Origin: Chondrus crispus
Taxonomy: Eukaryota; Rhodophyta; Florideophyceae; Gigartinales; Gigartinaceae
Direction of reading: 5' to 3'
Length of the DNA stretch: 64,000 bases
NCBI RefSeq assembly: GCF_000350225.1
Contig: NW_005179111.1
Span: forward strand, 146,899-210,898
Of this stretch, positions 21,661-35,204 are shown piece after piece. The notes under the pieces were generated by a model. The model was not told the origin of the DNA. It saw nothing but the letters and a program-made list of their open reading frames with translations, and ran no database searches. Positions within the stretch are counted from its first letter, which is position 1. Every line of letters begins with the position of its first letter. Position numbers and translations under genes: made by a program.

Positions 21661-22552
21661 TGTAGTGCAATGCACCTGTCAGGCAGAGACCGCGGTCCAA
21701 TGGTCCAGCAAAAACAACAACAGCAACAAAAAGAAGAACTGCCGATGGCACAGCGCTACGGATTGTCCGACTCTCCCTTCTCCGTTTAAACGAGCTTGCG
21801 ACTCGTAGTAGCTCAGATCCCTGGTAGAGGGGGCCCAGAGAAATAGCCCGGCCCGGGATCAGTGTGGTAGAGACTTGCGAAGAGAGCTGCTCGACGAGTG
21901 TGGGGTGGGGCGTGTACTTGGGTACCCCGGTTTCACTGGGATGTAAGGTCATTGCTCGTTGAGCTTCTTCGACACCTTGTGACGCCACAAGGCCTTCGAC
22001 GGGGGCGTTGCAACGCAGCCTGACGGGATGAAACGAAAGTAGCAGCGCTACGTCAACCGTGTCGCCCGATGGCATAGACACCTACACCGGTTCGGTTGCA
22101 ACCGAGGCCGATGGCACCAACACAAGATAAGGGAAAAAGAGGTAGAATTAGAGATAGAAAGGGATAGGGAAATAAAAGAAAAAGAAAAGGGAAGCCCCGA
22201 GCGATAGAGGATGCCGTAGGCTTAGGTAAAAGGGAGCGTCTTGGTAGAGACGGACTTCGACCAAGGCGACATTCAACTCCGGCAACTCGGGTTACCTTTA
22301 CTGACTTGGTGGTCAGAGAGCTAAGGTATATATCGCCCCGCCGGAGCCACTACAGTAGCTCGCGGCGCTAGATCCTAGATCTAATCTAGTGTCAGCAAAA
22401 TTAATGCCAACTAATTAACTAAATAAAATAGAATAATTAAAAATTAAAACCGTGCAATTATTCACACGTGTGTCCTTCAACTCGGACTACTTTTCATATC
22501 CAAATATTTTTCTTTCTTTTCACCCCCCTTTCTAGGTGCGTATTGCACTACA
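21661..22552 (-). repeat. 3' LTR of element CD (LTR c)
   Basis: 892 bp, TGTAGTGCAAT ... ATTGCACTACA. It is 156 bp shorter than the 5' LTR because it retains only one unit of the internal ~157-bp tandem segment. TATATA (about 22327) and a pyrimidine tract followed by TCTAG at 22525-22536 face the antisense ORF. Confidence 0.92.
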
Positions 22553-22564
22553 TATCCCCCTTCT
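22553..22564 (-). promoter_or_regulatory. Polypurine tract of element CD
   Basis: The coding strand reads AGAAGGGGGATA directly upstream of the 3' LTR, the expected plus-strand primer site. Confidence 0.75.
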
Positions 22565-22658
22565 GAGCGTCCTTGCACATCGGCTACACTCCTTGATCTC
22601 CAACTCCTTCTTCTCTTCTCGACCCCCTTCTTTTCCATTCCTGACCGACGGTCTCCGC

Positions 22659-24384
22659 ATGAGCAAGGACAAGACGAATCCCACGCGTCCTCCACCTCCT
22701 GAGCGCGCGGGCGAAAATACTGCCTGTAGACGCACCGGCGTCGGCTTCGCGAACAAGTCTCGCGCTTCCGTCGACCTCCCTCCTATATCCCGACGTCCCC
22801 CTGATTCGGACGTCTCCGACCCGGCCTTTTACCCAGGTTATCATCCCTTTTGGGTAGCCCGCCACTACCCCTCGCTAGAAGAGCTACAGGACAAAATCAT
22901 GCACGAACATCCTTCCTTATTTGCCTCGGCCCAGTGGTTCTCCTCCGTGGGTATTCGCGACGTTTCCAAGATCGAACACCAATTCGCCGACGACGCGGGC
23001 ATGTTTCCCGGTAATCTCCCTGTGCTTGCTATTCGCTCCTTTGACTGGCGAACCCGTATAGCAATTCCGACTTCCATTCTACGTCATCCTTTCGCACGGG
23101 GCCGTCCCACTCTCTCTGCGATTTATGGAGGCCGTATTCGCTCGGCTTGCCATCCCCATTTCCGACACCCTCATACCCTCGTCATACGGTTGTGACACTT
23201 GGCGTTGTCGTACAGAGGGCGAACGCCTGTACTTAGACAATCTCATTGATATCACCTTTGGTGACCTTGCCGCCGAGGCGGATCGCCTGTGGCGAAACCG
23301 ACATACTGCCACATCCGATGCCATCTTTTGGACCGAACCCATTATCCCTTCGAATTTCCTTCATTTAAAACGCGGGAGTATTTTCTTCTTTCAGAACACC
23401 GTGCGCTTTGAACGGTGTATTCGGTCTGATACGGGGTACTTCATCGGCTACCAAATGGTAGAGGCGCGCGAGATTTCCCGTCAGCATTATGGAAGTCGTT
23501 ACCAGCGCATCCCGTCATATTGGAGCCAGTACGAGGTGATTCAAGGCTTTTGGGCTGAAATAGGACCCATACTCACGTACTATGGCAGCTACCTGCGGGA
23601 TCCGCAACACGGGTTAAGGGTGGTGTTCCTCACAGAGTGGTGCATCAAAGTGGCTGCGACCCCCTTGTGGGAGACCTATGATTGCTGGCGCCTTTGGCAC
23701 CTCCCCGCGAAGCTGATAGCAGAAATGCGTCTATTGGACTTCTCGGTCCCTTTGGGTGGCTCTGATTTCAATCGCGAAATACGCTCCCTCCTTGATACGA
23801 TCGAGGGCGTGGACTGGGACTGTGTCCCTCCGCAAAACTTCTCTCGATCCTTCAATCGCCAACGTCCCTCTTTCTCCCCTGGTCGAAACCACCCAGCCGC
23901 GGGCGACTTCGTGTGGTTCAACCCCTGGTCATCGACCCTCTGCTCAGCGTGGGAAGCTCAAACGAGCCGTCGATTCGGAAACGAAACACCGGTTCCCGAC
24001 GTTACCCCCATCGTCACATCTGACCCCCGGGAGCTTCACGTATGCTCCCGTCCTTCCTCTCCAATTCCTCCTCGATCGACTGTCCCTGCTTCCCCGCGCG
24101 CAGCCCTAGCCTCTCCATCGTCGTCAAAGGCGCCCTCAGCTGTCAAAATTCCCTCGGCAGGCCACACCGAAACATTGTCGGTAAGGGAAGTGATACCTCC
24201 CCCCCCGTCTCCAACAATTTCCAAAAATACCCACGACGTCACGAGCGTATACTGTGCCTTGCTCCGTGCTCACGGTGTTGAAGGAGAGGCTCTGCAAGGA
24301 GCCTCGATTGGCGACCTGCGAGTTTTGGCTCGCCTCGTGTCATCACTTTCAAAGGGCAAATCCTTTGGCAACCCTCCCGTCTGA
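22659..24384 (+). pseudogene. Antisense accessory ORF of gypsy CD, one frameshift
   Basis: A ~575-codon ORF antisense to gag-pol, 106 bp inside the 3' LTR. ATG 22659 starts a polar, proline-rich N-terminus. A Trp/Phe-rich globular part follows (SFDWRTRIAIP; GAVPLSLRFMEAVFARLAIP; FFFQNTVRFERC; YLRDPQHGLRVVFLTEWC), then a Ser/Pro-rich linker (about residues 430-510) and a short C-terminal segment. The frame shifts by one base near 23085-23105. I recognise no enzyme motif. Its placement, and a loose likeness of the Trp/Phe-rich part to gag-associated domains carried as extra or antisense ORFs by plant Tat-type elements, suggest an element-encoded accessory protein. That is inference; a captured host gene is the alternative. 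Confidence 0.55.
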
Positions 24385-27300
24385 GCTGACGGGCGCGACA
24401 CTTCCCTCGTGATAGCTTGTCGCATCTCTATCGGGCCTGCATGACGCTGAATTTGTGACGTCGTCATCTCGCCTTTGATCCGTAAATTGAATTTTCCTGC
24501 GTGCTCCTTCGTCCCTTCGTTTCCTCCTCTTTTTCTCATTGATGCCCACCCCGTCATAATCACGGTGGCACCCTTATACCTCCTTCCTCCTTCTCTTCAC
24601 CTCGCTACTTCCTCCTCTTTTTCTCTCTCTTTTATTTCTCTTGTATACGCCCCGTCGCCGCGGTCGTATCTTCCTCTTTCCACTTTCCTTCTGTTTTCCT
24701 CGTTACTGTATTCCTTCTCTTGTCCTTTTTCTGTGCCCCTCTGCAACTGCAGTTGCACATCCCCTATTACCTTCTCTTTTCCTTCTCTTGTGGTCACGTC
24801 TGCTACAGCACGTGCATCCCTGTTACCTTCTCCTCCACCCCTTATCCACAATGTCGTTCTCTTTTTCCTGATTCCTCCGCCAGAGGTCGACGACCGTGAG
24901 ACAGAATAAAATGCTTTCCTTCCTCAACCGACTTGCTTCGTTGCGCCTCCAATGTTGCCCTCATAATTTTCGGTTTTTCATACCGCCCTTGAATATCCCG
25001 TCGACGACAACCACATTAACCCTTAATATGGGGATTCCTCTCCTTAGTCGCCAAACCGGCAACCGGTCTTGGGGAAATCTCAATCATATCGCGCTTACAT
25101 GCGCACGTGACGTGGTGCAGACTTCCCTCCAAAGTGAATAATTTATAGTCCTCCGTCCCCTTGGCAACTAGGAACTTGAGAATTAGCAGTACGAAAAACG
25201 CTCGTAGTTTTCGACGAACTTCCCGTGTCCTTTGTTTTCACCCTGAGCAAAACGATTCCTTAAACAAACTGTCGCATCGTTTTTGTGTAACCTTTCTGAA
25301 CGACGCAAGCAGTCATCTCCTACGAAAGCGTCGTACACGTCAAATCAGTCGACCGGCAGTGTGTACCTGTATATGTACGTCGTTATCGTTTCTCCTACGA
25401 TCCCCACTGTGGGGGGAACAGTGCCTCCCACTTCCCGAGCAATGTCAACAGAGATTACCCATATACGCTTGAGCGAACGGGGTGCGATTGGACAATGTCT
25501 TCGTCAACAATGCCGCTGGGTTATCAGGTAGCTTTCCCTTGGCGAATTCGCAGCTTCTCTCTAAGTACGAGGGATTCCCCTTGCCAACGAGAAACTAAAA
25601 TGTATGCCAGTTCTGACACATCCGTTATAGTCCAGGGCATGAACGACCGACCGCCCGAAAATCGAGCGGACGTCGTGCTTGCGCGTCTCATACGATACGA
25701 TTTGTGCTCCTCCATTTATCCCGTTTCATCTCCTTGATCCTCAAGGATCGTTGATGACGTTTCACGTCTGTGACCAACATCCTGGCGACCAGTTCAACAG
25801 TAGCGATTGACATTATTGACGGGACCCCGGCCTCGTTCGGGGTCATAAATAATTCTTACGACCAGTAGTGACTCGTACGAAGCTCTGTCGCTGGCAGCGA
25901 GCTGTCTGGCATTTTTTTTCTTGCTTGGGCTCTTGGACATGGTCCTAAGTGAACCTTTCGCGGACGAACTGTACGCCTCTCAAAAAGGCCGAAATTGTGG
26001 ACGTCTCGAACAAAATTTCACCAGCTCTCGGTACACGTGGACACGATGAACGCGTCTGCAACTGGGGCGCAAACCGTTAAATTTGTAATAAGGACATCTC
26101 CAAACCTCTCAAGTCCTCCTCACTCCTCGTCTCCTCTTGCGGTTGACATCAATCACGCGCCTCGATTTTGTCACAAAATAGCACTTTGTGATGCGCCGTT
26201 GTCGTCCCCAAGTCTATTGTCGGTACCCCTTTGTCTTCAGCTGTCCTACTGATCCCGTACCGTCTGACACGACGTCTTCTTCTCACATTCTGCTGCAGTC
26301 TCTTTGAGGCGGTACAGCCTTCTCCACCAACAGTCAAATATTCCCGAGAAAGTGCCGATCCGTTGCGTCGTTGGCATCAGCGCTTTGATCCTCCATCCTT
26401 AATTCATTCTCTTTATCCAGCACGTACGGCCTCACCCTCTTTCCTTGACTCCTTTTTTCCTCCTCTTCATGCGCAGCGTACGTTTCTTTTCATTTCCAGC
26501 GTCGCCACCTGCACGGTCGACATTCGTCCCATTTTTCTCCAATGCAATCTCGGCTTGGTGTCAATAGCTGCTAGAAGCAACAGACGGATCGTCGTCAATT
26601 AGCTCGTCGAGTGACGATAAAAAGATCACAATGCGTTTCCCTTCTCTATTTTGGTGTCCCTTTCTTTCTGTACTTCGCGGACGTGAACAGGGATTTTCGC
26701 GAACGTGAATGGTCGCCGATTTGAGGTAGGTCGTAAGTGACAACGGGATCGCTTTGTGTCGTGCTGGGAGGCCCCCATAATCGCCGTTCGAGTCACTTGG
26801 ATGTGATTTTCGGGACGTTATCCCTCGATTTAGTACACAGAAAAGTTTAACTTCGTGACACTCAGTTGGTCAGGACTTCATGGTTGATGACGACTCCCCA
26901 ATTTCGCCCTTTTTCCAAGCCGGTGGTCCTAAGTGTTGTCAGAAATTCTCGTCGGTCGTAAAACGGAGCAGCCATCAGTAGAACAGCTTCGTGGGAGCGG
27001 ATTCTCATTACGAGCATGACCTCGATTTCCGAATAAACTTTGGTCCTTCGGACTCTTCGCCCTCCACTTGTAAAGTACTGTCCTCCTGGCCGGTCGACGG
27101 AACTTCGTGGCGTAACGACCTTGTGCAATGAAAAGCAGAACAACTCGTTCTTCTTCTCGGTGTAACACACTGCATGGTTACTTGATGGTGATTGTCGGGT
27201 CGCCAGTCTTGTCCGTCGCCGTCCGCGACGTGGGGTTCGCGCTCGGTGCGTCAAAGAAAACAAACATAAAAAAATAACAAAGACAAAAACGGAAACATAG

Positions 27301-28273
27301 GAAAGATATGGGGGGTTATGGCGGCAGGCAGGTAAGTAAGTCACTCGTGGTGTTGTGTCGATGCGGGAGCAACAAAGCTCATCCGTAATGACGATGGTTC
27401 ACGCCGCGTTGTGTAGCCGTGTACTTGCACGTGGTGTCGGCGGGTCAGGGCAGCAGGGGTCTATGTAGACCCATCTTCTCGCTCGTGGAGCGAGGTTTAT
27501 GCGTTGCGAACGAACTTGGCAAGTGCTCTCATGTGCGATCGATCGCGACTTCGCCGGTGGCGAGCCCCTACCATTTGTGTGATCGGCGGTGGGGGTTATC
27601 AACAACGTTTCGTACAAGTGCGGGCTTTTTCCTTAATTGCCGTTAATTTTCCGACGTATGGCCGGAGTTCAGTCTGCGACTCGTACTGATCGTTTGACAG
27701 CTTACCAGCAGTGAGCCCCAATTTTTATGATTAAATCACGCCCCATGAGGGCGGATCATCGATCTAGGCGTCACATCACGTGCGCGCGGCGGCCGCGTGT
27801 GATCGTATCCAAGGAGGTAAATTACCTCAGCTTGAGACTACAGTAAATATTCCCTTCCACGGCCTGGCCGCGCAGGCCATTTCATTCATGGGAGGGGGTC
27901 CCCGGCAAAATCGCTCGAGTCAGCTCGTTTCCCTTCTCCTGACTCCGCGACGCTGTTCACCGCATCACTTCCAACTCGAGAGCCTCCTGATGGGGACCAT
28001 CTCCAATACAAGTTCGACATTTCACTCGCGGTTTTATCGCGTGCATCCGTCGATGACGGGGGTGCCTCTTCCGGTAGGTTCAATGCCTCGTCCAGGGGCA
28101 CAGCATCACCTCAATTCCCTAAAACGCGTCGCTCGTCGTTCCCTTTTTGTAAAGGCGTTCCGCGTTCTCTTGCCTTGCTCCTCTCGCTCCGACTTTCGTT
28201 GCTTGCGGCCCCCTTTTGCTTCGAATTTCTGACTCTTCCATGTTCCCCGACCTGCTAATTCTATTGAAGATGC
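24385..28273. other. CD internal region without recognisable genes
   Basis: 3.9 kb between the antisense ORF and the chromodomain end of pol. From about 24555 to 24880 the + strand is strongly pyrimidine-rich (C/T runs), so the element's sense strand is purine-rich there. All ORFs are short, overlap in several frames, and show no domain. It may be untranslated or regulatory spacer of the element. Confidence 0.5.
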
Positions 28274-29542
28274 CTATCCCGCTTGCGCGTGCGCGACTTG
28301 CGGCGGCAAGGGTAACTTCTTCCTTCGGAAATACGTGACGGTCGCACTGCGGGGTAATTGCTCAATGGGCTCCCACGTCGCGTCCTCGGGCGTATAGCCG
28401 TACCATTCCACCTTGAGAATCAAATTACCATTTTGATAATCGTGGTCGACGACCCGGTCGATTACGTATTCCGTGTTCTCCGTTTCCTCTCTTTTCTCTG
28501 AACTGTTCCCTTCCCCCTTCTGAAGATCTTCCAACTCGCCCTCTTCTCTGGACCTTTCGAGCTCGTGTAGATCGGGAGGTGTCTTCGCTGTCGGCGTTGG
28601 ATCAACTAAATTATCCTGACCCCCGTCGTAGGCGCACGGGTGTGAGGACGTTCCTCGTCATCCATTACCTCTCCTTTTTCGTTTAACTCCGGCTCTCCCA
28701 GGAACTGTAGCGCCTGACGTAGGCCGGTTATTGGCGCATAGTCCATCGGGCTTGGGGCTAACTCCACTCTGTCTCGCGATGCGCGTTCCTCCTGATCGCC
28801 AATGGCAATGACTACCGTATGTTGATCCGATCTTCTGACCTGATAAGGTCCTGTAGCGACTTGTGCCAGCTTGTGTTTCGGTTCGCTAGCCGTGCTCTGC
28901 TCCTTCCGGAGGAACACGTAGGACCCCGGTGGGATCTCATATTGCGGTTTGCGAAGGCGTGCGTCGAAATTTCGCTTGTACCGGGCTTGTTCCTTCCGCA
29001 AGCTCCTACCGGCGCTTCACATTAGGCTCTCCAACCACGACTGCCATTTCAGGTATTATGCTCGTGACGAGCTGAAGTTCTCCAAAGTTGGCTGCGCTTG
29101 TAACGCAATGCTTCTCGGCGCCCGACCTAACACCAGCTCGAACGGCGCAATGTTCGTAGTTCGATGAACTTGCGTGTTGTATGCAAACGTCACAGCGTCG
29201 CTAAATAAGTCCCAGTCCTTGGGATGCTCTCCAACGTATTTTCGCAACGCGGAAGTCAGCGTGCGGTTAAACCTCTCAACTTAGCCGTTGGCTTGCGGGT
29301 GGTACGTAGTCGTGAACACATTGCGTATGCCGAGAATTCGGCAGACATTCCGAAAGAACCGGGCCGTGAACTGTGTTCCATTGTCGGACAGCAGCTTGAC
29401 CGGCGGTCCGTACACGAATACCCAATGGTGAACGAAGGCATGTGCGATGTGCGCAGCTGATATCTTCTTCAACGGTACGGTTCGTACCAGTTTCGAGTAT
29501 CGATCGCTGATCACGAGAATGTACCGATTTCCTGGTTTGGTT

Positions 29543-29576
29543 GTAATTAGCTCGCCGAGGTAATTAGCTCGCCGAG
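29543..29576. repeat. 17-bp tandem duplication in integrase
   Basis: Two exact adjacent copies of GTAATTAGCTCGCCGAG. The extra copy shifts the pol frame between the zinc-binding and catalytic parts of integrase. Confidence 0.92.
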
Positions 29577-31852
29577 GATGTTGATGGCGACAAACTCCAG
29601 CGGAGCTTTGGGCGTGAACAGCTTCATTTCCTTCGTGTTTCTTCTTAACTTCACCCTTTCCGGCGCACATGCGGCGCAATTCTTCGCGACTGCATAACAG
29701 TCTAGGGCCATCGTAGGTCAGTAAAATATCTTCTCAAAGTCTTGTAAAGTTTCCTGCCTCCCGGGTGGGCTGCCAATTTTGCGTAATGGCTTAACCCTAG
29801 GACGCGGTCCCCTAACGATTGTGGTATCACCACTTGTACAAACTCCGCCGCGGTACGGCATAGAGTTCCTTCGAATTCCTCGGCCTCCATGCTGAACGTT
29901 CTCACCTTTCCGGCGTCCGTCTCTTCCTTGATGCGGTTGCAGAAGGGGTCGACGGCTTGCTCGCGAATGAGCTCCTCCGGAGTGACAGCTTGGAATTGAT
30001 CGAGGCGATCAGGGGCCGTCCCCCCGTCAAGAGCGAGGATGTCGTCTATCGCGTCAAAACTTTCCTCGTCCTCCACTGTACCCTCGGCCGGTTCGGCCAT
30101 AAAGCATGGGATTTCGTCGTCGATTTCGTCGACGGTTTCTCCTGCGGTCCGTAACCTTGACAAAGCGTCCGCATGGCTGTTAGCCATTCCCTTCTTGTAC
30201 TTGATTTCAAAATCGAATTCCGAGAGGCGGAGCCTCCATCGGATTAATCTCCCGCTGGGGTCGGTTACGTTCATCAACCACCTCAATGACGCATGGTCGG
30301 TGTGCACAATGAAGTGCTCGGCATATAGATATGGTCTTAAAGTCTGTACGGCCCAAATTACCGCTAGACATTCTTTTTCTGATACAGAATAGTTTCTCTC
30401 GGCTGCGGCTAACGTTCTTGAAAAGAACCCGATGGGTTTGCGTCGCGCATCCGGGTGTGTTTGAAATAATGCAGCGCCAATTTGATAGTCGCTTGCATCG
30501 GTATCTACCGAGTAGGGTAGGTCGTTCTTCGGCAGCGCCAACACCGGCGGTGTCAGGATGGCGTCCTTGAGCATATGAAAAGCTTTCTTGCACGGTTCGT
30601 CGAGTCCTTCCAACTGGACCGGTTGTCCTTTTTTCAACAGTTGGTTGAGCGGATGCGCGATTTTCGCATAATGCGGAACGAACCTGCGGTAGACATTGCA
30701 AAGTCCCAGGAAGCTTCTAAGCTGTGTCTGTGTTCGCGGGTACCGCACTTGTTCCAGAGTACCCGGGCGGATGACGTGACCCAGGTACTTGATCTTTTCC
30801 ACGAAAAATTCGCACTTGCGAAGCTTGAGCTTGGCACCTGCCTTTTCCAATACGGAAAGTATTTCATCCACGTGCACGATGTGCTCCTCCTACGACTTGC
30901 TAAAAATTATTATGTCGTCTAGATACACCAAACAGCATTTCCAACGGAACGGGGAGAGCAGGATATCCATTGCTCTCTGGAACGTCGCTGGCGCGTTAGT
31001 TAGCCCGAAGGGCATTCTTGAGAAGCGATACAGACCTGAGTGACACGAAAATGCGGTCTTGTCGCGGTCGCACTCAGGGATAGGCATCTGCCAATATCCC
31101 GAAATTGCGTCCAACGCGGAGAAAACCTTGGTGTCACCAAGCGAGTCCAGACACTTGTCCATGCGCGGTAAAGGATACGTGTCCTTCACCGTCACTGCGT
31201 TCAGCCTGCGGTAGTCTACGCATAAACGCATTGACCCGTCCGGCTTGGGCACCAGCAACACGGGCGACGCCCATTCTGACTGCGCTGGTCCTATCACTAC
31301 TGCTTCTAACATCTTCTGCACTTCTGCATCTTCTACTTCGCAGGCTTTAGGCCCGGCCCGATACGGAGCTTGTGCGATGGGGCCAGTCTCAGGGATCAAC
31401 TCGATCGGATGGACTGTGGTATTAATTTCACCAACCTTCTCATCCCACATCCTTGAATACTTCTTCAACATCCGACGGAACTGCTCGCGCAGCCGGTCCC
31501 GCACGTGGCTCAGGTCGAGGTCCTCCACGTCCGGCGGTGGCGGCTCAATCCTGCGTTGCGGCTTCGTAGATGCCGACGCGGAGAGCCCTGCCGACCGTTC
31601 TTCTGGCTGGTCCTCGCGGCCTTGATCCGACGGTTCGCATCTTGTCTCGCCTGTAGGCGTCTTGGTGGAATTAGGAAAAATTTTGTTCTTCCTTTCTTGA
31701 ATTCCGAGAACTTCACCAATGGTGGTTTTGCTCTCGAGCACGGCTCTCGGGTGCGGTAATAATTCTGCCACCACTTGGTCTTTTTGCACCCTGACAGGGT
31801 ACGTCCTAAAATTCGCAACGAGTAAACGAAATGGCCTGTCAGGCTCAACCTG

Positions 31853-31898
31853 AACGACACCATTCGTTCACGTGATGACGTGCACGAATGGTGTCGTT
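31853..31898. repeat. Inverted duplication inside pol of CD
   Basis: 15-bp perfect arms (31853-31867, 31884-31898). The loop is itself a 5-bp-arm inverted repeat. Copy B lacks the extra arm at the same place (B reads directly NGVVQVEPDRPF), so the arm was gained in CD after the copies diverged. Confidence 0.88.
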
Positions 31899-32759
31899 GT
31901 ATGACAGGTACGTGTTGATCAACCCGTACCTTTCGTACAACGACGAGTACGGCTGAATCACAACCAAGCCCGCCCTCTTCGAGGTGCATTCCACGACGCG
32001 TTGCGTCCCTGGCTCGATAGTCGTGGCTCTTGCCATTTTTTTCCTTAGGGGAAATTCGCTCCGCCTTTCCATCATTCTCGTCCTCTCCCGGGACGAGATT
32101 CTTCTTCCCTTTTCTCGTCGAGAACCGCCTAACTATCGGAACCTCCGAGAAATCCGCCAACTCAACCGTTTTCTTTCTTGGATAAATTGCTTCCACAAAC
32201 CGGTCACAGTAGTCCGCGCCTAGAATTAGCGGGACGGCTAGTTTTCGCATACAATAAACTCGGCTGCGGCCACAAATTTTCTAAAGCCTCACAGGCATTC
32301 TAATTGTGCCGAGAGTCCGGAGTGGCCTATTGTTCGCGTCGCCAATGTCTTGGGTCGGTCCGTCGGACACTAGAGATTCCATTCCAGCCGGGAGTTCCGA
32401 TTTTCGCACAAGGTTTGGTCCCGCGCCGGTGTCTAATACAGACAATACCCGGCTCATCAATCCGACTGTTGGTCCAATGTCCGCGTAAGCTTTGTAGTTT
32501 TTTCGCGCAAGAACCAAAATCTTCTCGGGACACTCCCTTCGTTTAACCCTGTACCAGGGCCTTCGAACTTCTTTCAGCGGATGATCTCGGGCTCGGCTCA
32601 AAGTTCTTTTGACTTGGGCCGCCCCTTTGGGCTTATCCACCAACCCAACAACCTCCTCATCGGGGCCTGATTTTTCCCTTAGAGACGGGGAACGGGGCTG
32701 AGCCCCGGTCACAGTACGTCGACCCTGTGCCTCTCGCGGTTCATGCGAGATTCCTCTCT

Positions 32760-35045
32760 CTAGTTTTCCTGCCGCTGCAGGATCCTCCTCACATCCGACG
32801 GCGCGGGCCCCGCGGCGGGCCCTCTGAAGGGTTGGTTCGGCCTCGGCGTAGAAGCACTGGGCGTGCTCGCCGTCTGCGAATCAAACCAATTCTTGACCTT
32901 CAGGTAATTCGTCGATGGCATCCCTAACCTCTCCATCGGAGACAACGCCTCATAATTTTCCAAAACTCGATGCATTTCCCGGAGGGAAAGTATGCACGTT
33001 GGTGCGGCGTGCCCCTTCTCATAACAATGATAGCACACCAGTCCGTGCTTCTTGACGGGATATTGCGGCCTAGGTCCTCCACGGGCCGGCGGCCTTCCTT
33101 GATGTTGCGGCCTCCCCATCCAGCCTGGCCTTCGAATCGTTGTGCCCTTGTCCTACATCGGAATGCGCGGCGCCGGCGTGTGGCCGCGCCCCCGGAACGT
33201 CATCACGGGATCCGTGGGCTCTGAAAACGACTCTGTCGTGTATGTGGGCGTCGGTAGAGTTGACGACCCGCTTGCCCCGTAGTCCTTGTGTCCGTAGCCC
33301 TCCGATGGCTCAATAAAATTGCCTTCGGCTACCAATGCTCCTTCCTACTGATTTTCGCTACTTTCGCGCGCACCGCGTTCATCTGACGCGGAGATTGACT
33401 CGGCTAAGTGGACGGCGGCCTGACGTTTGCGACCGGGATAAGAAGCCCTCGGCTTCTTACCCGCCCTGAACGTCGACGGCGTCTGAATCGTGACCTTCTT
33501 GGTCTTCTTGTCCTTAGCGCGGCTCGCCGAGCCATACGCCTTCGCGTAACTAACTAGTCTCAAACACGAAACGTCCCGATTGTCTTGTCGGTATTGAGAC
33601 ACCATTGGCTTGATACCGGAATCGAGTCTCTCAATAAACATCGTCATTTGTTCTTCCATCGAATATACGTTTCCACATCGATTGCTCGCGTCTGTCAGAC
33701 GGATATAGAATTCTATCTCGTCTTCAGACGGTCTTTGCTGAACCTCTCGCAATGCCAGCACTGCTTGACGAATCGCCTCGGCGGTTGCGAAACTCCTCAA
33801 CAACCACTGTACGGCCTCCGGCCAAACGGACATCTTTCCGTGATGGGACCCGGCCGTCTGAGACACTGAAGTGTACTGTCTCAAGGCGATGCCGCTTAGA
33901 AATTCGGGCAACAAGCGGGTCAATTGCCCTTCGTTCATTTCTTGAGAATCGAACTCTTGAACTAATTTTGCCAAAAAATCCAACACAAGGACTCCGTCCT
34001 CACCTGTGAACTTTTTGTCCTTCTTCACCTTAGGCGGAATATCTCTCCTGATTTTTCGCGCGGCGGTCCGCCGGGAACTTGACAAATATGTCTGCGGGTT
34101 CCGCAAGCAGTACGTTCGGTACGAAAGTAATTTCTTAAAAAGGTGGTTGGTCGGATTCAGATCCTCCAACTCCTCCCATCGCGGCCCGCGTCGCGTTGCG
34201 ACGTCCTCTGGTTCAGCGTCCTTGTCTCTCCGCGAGGCGGACGAAGTAATCCCGCCCCGTCTGGAGGTAATTTTCTTGCCCCGCGAAATTCCTTTCCCTT
34301 CCTCTGAACGATGTTCGGAATCGCTGGCATGGTTCGACAAACCGTCGTCACCATCTTCGGAAAGGCCATTCGACTCGGTCCTTGAGTCTTGGTCCTCCGG
34401 CTCGTCACTACAGTGACTCTTGCTCCTGCGTCGCAGATTCTTCTTCGAAGTCTTCGACTTGGAACTCCGCTGTACAGCGACCTTGTCCTTCTTCGATCGA
34501 CGGTCGCCCTCTCGACCAGTGGGGAGTGGCTCTTGCCCGGCGACCTGTTCAAGGTCCTTGAAACGATGAGCGGCGCGGTCAAACCTGTCGTCGATACTGC
34601 TTCTAAATTTACCTAAGGACTCCAAAGCTTGATTCGCGTCGCGCCTTGCGTCCTTGACCGAAATTTTCAACGAAGCTAGGACCCCCGGCTCCAGACCGTC
34701 GGTCGCCTCATCTCGCTCCTTCTCGACGAGATCCACTCGAGCCGACAGCTCTCCTAGAACGGTGTAGAACTCGAATGCTTGCAACTCCAGTTGCTTCCGG
34801 ACGAGGGCTAATTCAGCCTCGACATTTTTCGTCATCTCTTGGCGAATTTCCTCGCCCATCTTCTCGAACCTGTAGGATAGGTTATCCTTGTCGGCTTCAA
34901 TCCCCGTCGGGATTTCTTGACCTTCGGGATCCGTGGCCGTATTGGCCTGGCTTCGGGTGCGAGGACCTCGCGGGATCCTCGACGCCCTTGCCGATCCGCT
35001 CCTACTCGCCCCGGGACCGACGTCCCCGGGGGCGCTTGTCGACAT
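32760..35045 (-). pseudogene. Gypsy gag, element CD
   Basis: About 762 codons in one frame from ATG 35045, close to copy B throughout. In-frame TAG stops occur near 33345 (after ESSENQ) and near 33170 (after APRIPM). The zinc knuckle CYHCYEKGHAAPTC keeps all four ligands of CX2CX4HX4C. The first 566 codons, including the gag capsid-like domain, are uninterrupted, so a truncated Gag lacking the knuckle could still be made. Confidence 0.88.
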
Positions 35046-35182
35046 CGCTCGTACAAGCGAACCTACACAAAAAACGGTACAAACAAAAATAAAAAGACTC
35101 CGTTACCCAGACCACCGTTGTAGTGCAACTGCAGACCGAGGCTGTCGTCGACACAATTCGAGGTCGGGTTTGCTGTACACAA

Positions 35183-35200
35183 TTCTACGTCGGGAGACCA
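35183..35200 (-). promoter_or_regulatory. Primer-binding site of element CD
   Basis: The coding strand reads TGGTCTCCCGACGTAGAA four bases inside the 5' LTR, matching copy B's site except at two positions. Confidence 0.65.
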
Positions 35201-35204
35201 CTTT

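Larger units (their letters stand above)
28274..32712 (-). pseudogene. Gypsy chromovirus pol, element CD
   Basis: Order on the - strand: protease DTGAG (32422-32433), RT with YLDDIIIF (YLDD at 30914-30925), RNase H (DTDASD, TDHASL, NSHADALSR), an H2C2 zinc region (AAHPGGRKLY ... near 29690), the integrase core (ISDRYSK, LLSDNGTQF, VERFNRT) and a C-terminal chromodomain (EYVIDRVVDH ... VEWYGYTPEDATWEP, about 28300-28475). Lesions: compensating +1/-1 shifts at about 32280 and 32225, a shift near 32040, an inverted insertion at about 31853-31898, stops after FSKS (30890), after RWP (29702) and before VERFNR (about 29283), and a 17-bp tandem duplication at 29543-29576. The RT region is otherwise well preserved. 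Confidence 0.9.

Noticed and set aside
24475..24909. 144-codon Pro/Ser/Leu-rich ORF within gypsy CD
   Set aside because: It is the translation of a long pyrimidine-rich tract; all frames there look similarly biased and there is no domain.
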